Shown one piece after another: positions 41,409-49,007 of a stretch of 49,007 nucleotides of DNA. Source of the stretch: Candidatus Handelsmanbacteria bacterium (GTDB lineage Bacteria; Latescibacterota; UBA2968; UBA8231); NCBI GenBank assembly GCA_016867395.1, contig VGJS01000030.1:1-49007 (forward strand), written 5' to 3'. The translations under genes were made by a program, and so were the position numbers. The notes beneath the pieces are model-generated. The model saw nothing but the letters and a program-made list of their open reading frames with translations, made no database searches and was not told the origin of the DNA. How positions within the stretch are numbered: the stretch's first letter is position 1; every line of letters begins with the position of its first letter.

Positions 41409-42572
41409 ATGAAACTAATCGTCGAAAGAGACCAACTTTGGCCAGGCATCGACACCGTGATTGATGCGGTAGCCACAAAGCCAGCCTTACCAATTCTCTC
41501 AAATATCCTGCTCAGCGCCCAAAAGGGGGAACTGATCCTAGCGGGGACCGATCTTGATCTTTCCATCCGAACCGCGGTCCCAGCAACCGTGCGCGAACCC
41601 GGGAGTATTACGGTCCCGGCGCGGACCCTTGCGGGTATTGCCCGGGAATGGCCTGCATCGCAGTTGAGCATTGAGGTTGCCGACAACCGTTTGCTACTGT
41701 CGGGAAAACTGGGGGCCGTTGAGGGCAGCCAAGGGGTGTATTCCCTGGCGGGGATCTCCCCCGACGAATTTCCCGAGATGCCGTCTACCATCGAGGGGCT
41801 TAACGTGGATCTGAACGGCTTTGAGGATTCGGATTCCAATTTCGTCGGCTCCATGCTCAACAAAACCTCTTTTGCCATCTCGCGCGACGAAACGAGGCCC
41901 GTGCTGAACGGAGTATTTTGGGTCATCGACGCCGAAGGCATGACCATGGTGGCGACCGACGGCTACCGGTTTGCCCGCAACCGCCACCTGCTCGATCTGA
42001 AAAACCAGGTGGGCGACAAACCAGGGGAGGTGATCCTCCCGCCCCAAACCAGTGCCTATCTGGTCAAGATGCTGAACGGCCAGCGCCGAATCCACCGGCT
42101 CACCCTGGGGGCGAGCCAGGTTTTGTTCGATCTCGGCTCGACCCAGGTCCTGTCGCGTGTCATTGAGGGGCCCTACGTCAATTACGAGCCAGTCATCCCC
42201 CGGCAGAACGACAAGGTGATGCGCATTTCTAAGGAGATGCTGCTGCCCGCTGTACGCAGGGTGTCCATTCTTTCGAGTACCCACACCCACCAGGTGCGCA
42301 TGCGCATCCAGAAAAATCAGTTGGAACTTTCAGCAGCAAGCCCGGAGATCGGCGGCGAGGCGCGGGAGGTGATCCCGGCCAACTACAGCCAAGAGGAGTT
42401 GGACGTCGGGTACAACGCCAACTACCTGATCGAGATCCTCAGAAAGATTGAGGCCGACGACATTGTTTTCGAGCTGCACAACGCCGTCACCGCAGCCTTG
42501 GTGCGGCCTGGCGTGCAGGACCAGGCCGAGGATTATTTTTGCCTGTTGATGCCGCTGAGGCCGAGTGCGTGA
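41409..42572 (+). CDS. dnaN: DNA polymerase III beta sliding clamp
   Basis: This 387-residue protein shows the three-domain clamp pattern: MKLIVERDQLWPGIDTVIDA with KPALPILSNILLSA, then TRPVLNGVFWVIDAEGMTMV with ATDGYRFA. It ends DYFCLLMPLRPSA, close to the canonical YVVMPMRL tail that forms the binding cleft. It tethers the polymerase to DNA. It follows oriC and precedes recF by 10 bases. Confidence 0.97.
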   Translation: MKLIVERDQLWPGIDTVIDAVATKPALPILSNILLSAQKGELILAGTDLDLSIRTAVPATVREPGSITVPARTLAGIAREWPASQLSIEVADNRLLLSGKLGAVEGSQGVYSLAGISPDEFPEMPSTIEGLNVDLNGFEDSDSNFVGSMLNKTSFAISRDETRPVLNGVFWVIDAEGMTMVATDGYRFARNRHLLDLKNQVGDKPGEVILPPQTSAYLVKMLNGQRRIHRLTLGASQVLFDLGSTQVLSRVIEGPYVNYEPVIPRQNDKVMRISKEMLLPAVRRVSILSSTHTHQVRMRIQKNQLELSAASPEIGGEAREVIPANYSQEELDVGYNANYLIEILRKIEADDIVFELHNAVTAALVRPGVQDQAEDYFCLLMPLRPSA

Positions 42573-42582
42573 AGTTGGGTGA

Positions 42583-43686
42583 GTGAGAATCAGCGAAATC
42601 ACCCTTAAACCCTTCCGCAACTTCAAGGAGTTGCGGTTGCGTTTCAATACTGATCGGGTGCTGATTGGTGGGGCGAATGGGCAGGGGAAGAGCAATATCT
42701 TGGAGGCCATCTCCTACCTGTCCATAGGGAAATCCGTGCGGGGCGCCCAAGATGCACAGGCAATCCCTCACCAGGGCCAGTATTTCGACATCAGGGCTGT
42801 GTGTTGGGATGGTCCCCACCACCACCAACTGCGCCTCTTTTACGGCAACCAAGAGGGCAAGAAGATCTTCTGCGACGGCACTCCCCTGCCGCGCATCGCC
42901 GATGTCCTCGGGATCTTCAAAACCGTCCACTTCTCGCCGGAAGACGTCGCGCTGGTCATGCGCTTTCCGGCGCAGCGCAGACGCCTCCTCGATATCCTCA
43001 TCTCGCAAACCAGTGTGCCCTATCTATACGATCTTCAGCAGTACCAGCGGGTGCTCGCCCAGCGCAACCAGATGCTGAAGATGAGCCGGGGCGCCCTGCG
43101 CGAGAGCGACCATGAGGCGCTGGACACCTGGGACACCCAACTGGCCCGCCTGGGGGCGCGGATAAGGCTCCGCCGCCTGGAGGTGGTGGGGGGCATGCAG
43201 GGGGTGCTGGCCGACCACTATGGTCGGCTGAGCGGGCAGCGCGAAAGCGCCGGGATATCCTACCAGCATTCTCCCAGCCTTGAAGGGCACCGGGAGCCCA
43301 CCGAGGATATGCTGTGCGAGGATCTGCGGCAGGAGATGAAGAACAGGCGGGCCGCGGAGTTGCAGCTCGGGCATACCCGCTGCGGCAGCCATCGCGACAA
43401 TCTGGTTTTTACCCTCGGCGGCCACCCCGCGGACACCTTTGCCTCCGAAGGGCAGCTAAAAACCCTGCTAATTGCCTGGAAGATGGCCGAGATCCACGTC
43501 CTGTCCGGAGATGCTGGACCGGGGCCGGTGCTATTGTTGGACGACGTGTTCTCAGAACTTGACACCCAGCGATCGGCGGCGCTGATGGAACTGGTCGGCG
43601 GTTTTGGGCAGGTAGTCCTCACGGTCCCCAAGCGGCCTGGGGAACCCTTCTGCGCCGGGTACGAAGAGATCTGGCTTGATGCCTGA
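42583..43686 (+). CDS. recF: DNA recombination/repair protein RecF
   Basis: This 367-residue SMC-like ATPase begins RISEITLKPFRNFKELRLRF and has Walker A IGGANGQGKSNILEAISYLS. The family segment RRRLLDILISQTSVPYLYDL follows. The signature region is RCGSHRDNLVFTLGG with ASEGQLKTLLIAWKMAE, and Walker B is LLLDDVFSELD. It helps load RecA at gaps. The start is GTG at 42583. The stop overlaps the next gene's start. Confidence 0.96.
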   Translation: MRISEITLKPFRNFKELRLRFNTDRVLIGGANGQGKSNILEAISYLSIGKSVRGAQDAQAIPHQGQYFDIRAVCWDGPHHHQLRLFYGNQEGKKIFCDGTPLPRIADVLGIFKTVHFSPEDVALVMRFPAQRRRLLDILISQTSVPYLYDLQQYQRVLAQRNQMLKMSRGALRESDHEALDTWDTQLARLGARIRLRRLEVVGGMQGVLADHYGRLSGQRESAGISYQHSPSLEGHREPTEDMLCEDLRQEMKNRRAAELQLGHTRCGSHRDNLVFTLGGHPADTFASEGQLKTLLIAWKMAEIHVLSGDAGPGPVLLLDDVFSELDTQRSAALMELVGGFGQVVLTVPKRPGEPFCAGYEEIWLDA

Positions 43687-43996
43687 ACTATGCCGCGATA
43701 AAGGCGTTGAGCCGCTGCAGAACCTGTTGGAAGCGGCCCTGGCAGAGCTGGGGCTGGCCGAGAAACTGCTCGAAACGCGCGTGCTGCTAGCCTGGGAGGA
43801 GGCGGCTGGGCCGCTGGCCTGCCGGGCCCGTCCCGTAAAAATCCGCCAGGGCAAGCTGGAGGTCGCTGTGGCCTCGCCGGTCTGGCGCATGCAGCTCAAT
43901 TTCGCCAAGCAGGAGATCGTCGCCCGGCTGAACGCCCGGGCCGGAAAAGAGGTGATCGGAGAACTGGTGTTCCTGAACCGGAGCAAGCTCAAATAA
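43679..43996 (+). CDS. DUF721 (DciA-like) protein
   Basis: This protein of about 105 residues carries the DUF721 pattern: a helical start (VEPLQNLLEAALAELGLAEK), then WEEAAGPLACRARPVKIRQG and LEVAVASPVWRMQLNFAKQE. Family members next to recF/gyrB include DciA, which loads the replicative helicase in bacteria lacking DnaC. The role here is by family and position. ATG 43679 overlaps the recF end; a TTG one codon earlier is an alternative. Confidence 0.88.
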   Translation: MPELCRDKGVEPLQNLLEAALAELGLAEKLLETRVLLAWEEAAGPLACRARPVKIRQGKLEVAVASPVWRMQLNFAKQEIVARLNARAGKEVIGELVFLNRSKLK

Positions 43997-45970
<1,974 letters not shown>

Positions 45971-45989
45971 GGGAGAGCGCACAAAGACC

Positions 45990-48488
45990 ATGTCTGAACT
46001 GAAAACAGCCCGGACCATCCCGGTCAGGATTGAGGACGAGTTGCGCAACTCGTACCTCGACTACGCCATGAGTACCATCATGGCGCGCGCCCTGCCGGAT
46101 GTGCGCGACGGCCTCAAACCCTCGCAGCGCCGCATCATGGTGGCTATGAACGACCTGAGTCTAGCGCCCAACCGGGGATTCCGCAAATGCGCCAAGATCG
46201 CCGGCGATACCTCGGGAAACTACCACCCGCACGGCGAGGCTATCGTCTACCCCACCCTGGTGCACCTGGCCCAGAACTTCCGGATGCGCTACCCACTGGT
46301 GGATGGCCAGGGTAATTTTGGTTCCATCGACGGGTATCCGCCGGCGGCCATGCGCTACACCGAGGCCCGGCTGAGTTGGCCGGCCATGGAGATGCTGGCG
46401 GATCTGGAGAAGAACACCGTCGATTTTGTCGGCAACTACGATGACACCCGGCAGGAACCTCAGGTTTTGCCCGCCAAATTCCCCAACCTGCTGTGCAATG
46501 GCTCGGTGGGGATCGCCGTGGGGATGGCCACCAAGATCCCGCCTCACAATGTGCGCGAGGTAGCCGACGGCCTGATAGCTCTCATCGACAACCCCGAAAT
46601 CACTATCGACGAGCTGATGGGCCATATCAAGGCCCCGGACTTCCCCACCGGTGGGGTGATCTATGGGATGCAAGAGGTACACCAGGCGTATAAAACCGGC
46701 CGCGGCATGATCCAACTGCGGGGCAGGGTCCACGTGGAAACCCAGCGGGAGGACCGAGAGAACCTCATCATCACCGAGATCCCCTTCCTGGTGGACAAGT
46801 CCAGCCTGCTCGAAAAGATGGCCGAACTGGTGCGCAACAAGGTCATCGATGGGATCGCCAATATCCGCGACGAATCCGGGCGGAATGGCCTGCGGGTGGT
46901 CATTGAACTCAAGAGGGATGCCCACGCCGAGGTGGTACAGAATCAGCTTTTCACCCAAAGCATGTTGCAAACCACCTTCGGGGTGATGATGCTGGCCCTG
47001 GTAAAGGGCAGGCCCCAGCTCCTCAACCTCAAGCAGATGTTATTCAATTATATTGAGCATCGCCATGAAGTGATTGTGCGCCGGCTACGCTTCGAGCTCG
47101 AAAAAGCCGAGGCCCGGGCCCATGTCCTCGAAGGGCTACGCATCGCCCTCGACTACATCGATGCGATCATCGCACTTATCCGCTCTTCGGCCAATCCCGA
47201 AGAGGCCCGCCACCGGCTGATGGCCGGGTACTCCCTGAGCGAGGTCCAGGCCCAGGCCATCCTGGCCATGGCCCTGCAGCGCCTGACCGGTTTAGAGCGG
47301 GAGAAGATCGAGACGGAGTACAAGGAGCTGGTAGAGCTGATCGCCAAACTGCGCAAGATTTTAGACAGCCATCAGTTGCAGATGGACCTGATCCGGGAGG
47401 AGATCCGCGAAATCCGGGAGCGTTTCGGTGACGAAAGGCGCACCGAGGTGGTGTATTCGGCCGAGGAGTTCGACATAGAGGACCTGATCGCCAAGGAGGA
47501 TATGGTAGTGACCATCTCCAGGGGCGGTTATATCAAGCGCATGTCCCCCAGCACCTACCGGGTCCAGCATCGGGGCGGCCGCGGCCTGATCGGGATGCAA
47601 ACCAAGGAGGAGGATTTCGTCGAACACCTCTTCCTGGCCTCGACCCATTCCTATATCCTCTTTCTGACCTCCAAAGGCAAGTGTTACTGGCTCAAGGTTT
47701 ACAAAATCCCCGAAGGGGAACGCACCTCGCGGGGCCGGCCCCTGGTCAACCTGCTGCCCATCGGGCCGGACGAGCAGATCTCGGCCGTAGTGCCGGTGCA
47801 GGGTTTCTCTGAGGATGCTTATCTTTTCACTGCCACCCGCAAGGGGGTGGTGAAAAAGACGGTGCTGGCGGCATACAAGAACGTCCGCCGCGACGGGATC
47901 ATCGCACTCAACCTGCTCGAAGACGACGATCTGATCGGGGCTGCGACCACCGACGGCAGCCAGGACATCCTACTGGAGACCCGCCACGGCATGAGTGTGC
48001 GCTTTGCCGAACGGGAGGTACGGCCTATGGGACGGGTTTCCACCGGGGTCAAGGGTATAGACCTGCGCGACGGGGACGGTGTGGTCGATATGGTCGTGCT
48101 CGAGGGCCAGAGCCTTCTGCTGACCATCTGCGAGAGAGGCTATGGGAAATGCACGGATACCGGGGAGTATTCCGTGATCCACCGGGGGGGCAGGGGCCTG
48201 ATCGACATCAAGACCACCGAAAGAAACGGCGTGGTGGTCGCCAGCAAGGAGGTCAAGGAGAACGACGAGGTGATGATCATGACCCAGAACGGGATCGTCA
48301 TCCGGGTGCCGGTGGCCGGGATCTCGCGGATCGGGCGCAATACCCAGGGGGTGAAACTGATCAACATTGAGGAGGGGGACCGGGTGATCGGCATGGCCCG
48401 GGTTGCCCAGGCCGAGGCCGGCGAACTGGGCCCCGAACCCCCCCAGGCCAATGGCGGTGAAGAGGAGGACTTGGCCTCCAACAACTGA
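45990..48488 (+). CDS. gyrA: DNA gyrase subunit A
   Basis: This 832-residue protein has the winged-helix breakage domain with catalytic Tyr123 (PPAAMRYTEARL) and the segment GNYHPHGEAIVYPTLVHLAQ. There, Ala84 and Pro88 stand where Escherichia coli GyrA has Ser83 and Asp87. The coiled-coil tower and C-terminal beta-pinwheel are complete, with a GyrA-box-like QHRGGRG near residue 528. The acidic C-terminal tail (EEEDLASNN) is common. It ends the plus-strand cluster and is followed by a strong terminator. Confidence 0.97.
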   Translation: MSELKTARTIPVRIEDELRNSYLDYAMSTIMARALPDVRDGLKPSQRRIMVAMNDLSLAPNRGFRKCAKIAGDTSGNYHPHGEAIVYPTLVHLAQNFRMRYPLVDGQGNFGSIDGYPPAAMRYTEARLSWPAMEMLADLEKNTVDFVGNYDDTRQEPQVLPAKFPNLLCNGSVGIAVGMATKIPPHNVREVADGLIALIDNPEITIDELMGHIKAPDFPTGGVIYGMQEVHQAYKTGRGMIQLRGRVHVETQREDRENLIITEIPFLVDKSSLLEKMAELVRNKVIDGIANIRDESGRNGLRVVIELKRDAHAEVVQNQLFTQSMLQTTFGVMMLALVKGRPQLLNLKQMLFNYIEHRHEVIVRRLRFELEKAEARAHVLEGLRIALDYIDAIIALIRSSANPEEARHRLMAGYSLSEVQAQAILAMALQRLTGLEREKIETEYKELVELIAKLRKILDSHQLQMDLIREEIREIRERFGDERRTEVVYSAEEFDIEDLIAKEDMVVTISRGGYIKRMSPSTYRVQHRGGRGLIGMQTKEEDFVEHLFLASTHSYILFLTSKGKCYWLKVYKIPEGERTSRGRPLVNLLPIGPDEQISAVVPVQGFSEDAYLFTATRKGVVKKTVLAAYKNVRRDGIIALNLLEDDDLIGAATTDGSQDILLETRHGMSVRFAEREVRPMGRVSTGVKGIDLRDGDGVVDMVVLEGQSLLLTICERGYGKCTDTGEYSVIHRGGRGLIDIKTTERNGVVVASKEVKENDEVMIMTQNGIVIRVPVAGISRIGRNTQGVKLINIEEGDRVIGMARVAQAEAGELGPEPPQANGGEEEDLASNN

Positions 48489-48518
48489 TCTTTTCGCAGC
48501 GCTTGTCGCCGCGAACGA

Positions 48519-48550
48519 ACGGGTTGCCAATCTGGCAACCCGTTTTTTTT
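48519..48550 (+). terminator. Rho-independent terminator of the gyrase transcript
   Basis: A perfect 11-bp stem ACGGGTTGCCA/TGGCAACCCGT with a three-base loop is followed by eight T residues (48543-48550). It lies 30 bp after the gyrA stop. Confidence 0.95.
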
Positions 48551-48697
48551 ATCCCTCACTCCCCCTGGGGCGCATAGGCAAAGCGGGAAAACAAAGAACA
48601 AACATCCTAATATTGACAGTTTTAAAACATACTTGCACCATAGTTCATTTCTTATTATTTGTCATCAACATAGAGTGGATTAAGAATAGGGATAGCT

Positions 48698-48855
48698 ATG
48701 CTTGCACGAAAAAGCACAAGAAGACCGCCACCTTCCAGGTTTTCGAGAACCAGCTCGAAACCCTGCAGAAGATCTCCAACGAAACAGGCTGGTCTCAGGC
48801 CGATGTTTTGCGGCAATTCATCGACCGGGGGGTGGTTGGCTCACTGGTTCAATAG
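48698..48855 (+). pseudogene. Ribbon-helix-helix (CopG-like) protein, frameshifted near the start
   Basis: The frame ending at 48855 reads KKHKKTATFQVFENQLETLQ and KISNETGWSQADVLRQFIDR, a typical ribbon-helix-helix DNA-binding fold. It has no good start in that frame. ATG 48698, with AGGGA about 7 bases upstream, is the obvious start but lies one base out of frame. Adding one A to the A5 run at 48709-48713 would give MLARKKHKKTATFQ and a complete ~53-residue protein. So this is either a real frameshift or a sequencing slip. Such proteins are often antitoxins or small regulators. It overlaps the convergent partial gene by 15 bases. Confidence 0.6.
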
Positions 48856-49007
48856 TTCAAGGTCAAGATGCCTCTTTCCGGTGGTCCACTCCTCGGCCCA
48901 CTCCATACAGGCCAGCAGCGCCTCGCGATGGGTTTCCAGCTTGTGGACCAGGGACGGATAGGAACTGTCTAGCTGTGGACCAGGGTGTCGAAGAGGCGAT
49001 CCGCCTG
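48841..49007 (-). CDS. Partial unrecognised gene at the right edge, possibly disrupted
   Basis: On the minus strand the frame ending at 48841 reads SYPSLVHKLETHREALLACM, then EWAEEWTTGKRHLDLELLNQ and a stop. It looks like a genuine acidic helical C-terminus, but I know no family. Further upstream, another frame reads ADRLFDTLVHS then stops. A 12-base direct repeat 32 bp apart lies at this junction and could explain the frame change. The gene continues beyond the window. Confidence 0.4.
   Translation of the reverse strand, partial: GGSPLRHPGPQLDSSYPSLVHKLETHREALLACMEWAEEWTTGKRHLDLELLNQ
48942..48985. repeat. 12-base direct repeat pair, 32 bp apart
   Basis: TGTGGACCAGGG occurs at 48942-48953 and again at 48974-48985. 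The offset of 32 is not a multiple of three, so a short tandem duplication here would shift the reading frame of the gene at the right edge. Confidence 0.8.

Overview
The window is a GC-rich bacterial chromosome segment that contains the replication origin. Gene content points to a Gram-negative, probably uncultivated lineage: lipobox proteins, a System I cytochrome c maturation operon, an HtrA-type periplasmic protease and a tRNA-Sec gene. The order rpmH/rnpA/yidD/yidC/mnmE/rsmG on one side of dnaA and dnaN/recF/DUF721/gyrB/gyrA on the other is origin-proximal in many phyla. I cannot assign a phylum from sequence alone; it resembles deltaproteobacteria-like or candidate-phylum genomes.

Layout. 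(1) 1-1,975: decayed mobile DNA (an IS3-type transposase remnant and a multiply frameshifted tyrosine recombinase) lying against the 3' end of selC (tRNA-Sec), a classic island attachment site. (2) 1,976-6,225, minus strand: rplI, a DUF2232 membrane protein, rpsF, pth, rplY/ctc, tRNA-Gln(TTG) and ispE; rpsR and prs, which often sit in such clusters, are absent. (3) 6,324-12,276, plus strand: Crp/Fnr regulator, sigma-54 activator, HtrA protease, M24 aminopeptidase and a THUMP-like methyltransferase in a tight array. (4) 12,510-19,279: a ccm operon (E, F, H, an I-like zinc-ribbon protein, an unrecognised membrane-anchored protein, A, B, C, D). CcmE has the rare cysteine (CxxxY) haem ligand. (5) 19,319-23,104: two tandem bifunctional-nuclease/UVR paralogues, two lipoproteins, an orphan anti-sigma factor and an XRE regulator. 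(6) 23,105-23,543: a gene-free interval with a promoter carrying an inverted repeat, several hairpins with CU-rich loops and a strong terminator. This is my best candidate for an undescribed RNA. (7) 23,544-27,091: two glycosyltransferases, a two-haem cytochrome and a CPBP protease. (8) 27,084-39,373, minus strand: sucD-sucC, rpmA-rplU, rng, ctpA, tmk, a CDP-alcohol phosphatidyltransferase, rsmG, mnmE, yidC, yidD, rnpA and rpmH. (9) 39,563-48,488, plus strand: dnaA, oriC, dnaN, recF, DUF721, gyrB and gyrA, ending in a textbook terminator. (10) The right edge holds a frameshifted ribbon-helix-helix gene and a disrupted convergent gene.

From about 27 kb rightward, genes point away from the dnaA region on both sides, which fits bidirectional replication from 40,982-41,408. 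A second cluster of near-consensus DnaA boxes lies beside rsmG, and a perfect parS site lies inside the rsmG start, but parA, parB, mnmG and jag are not here. Other oddities are an 18-base poly-C tract inside rng, a thymidylate kinase without the Walker-A lysine, a short RnpA, and a GyrA with Ala/Pro at the two main quinolone-contact positions. All calls come from reading the sequence; no database search was run.
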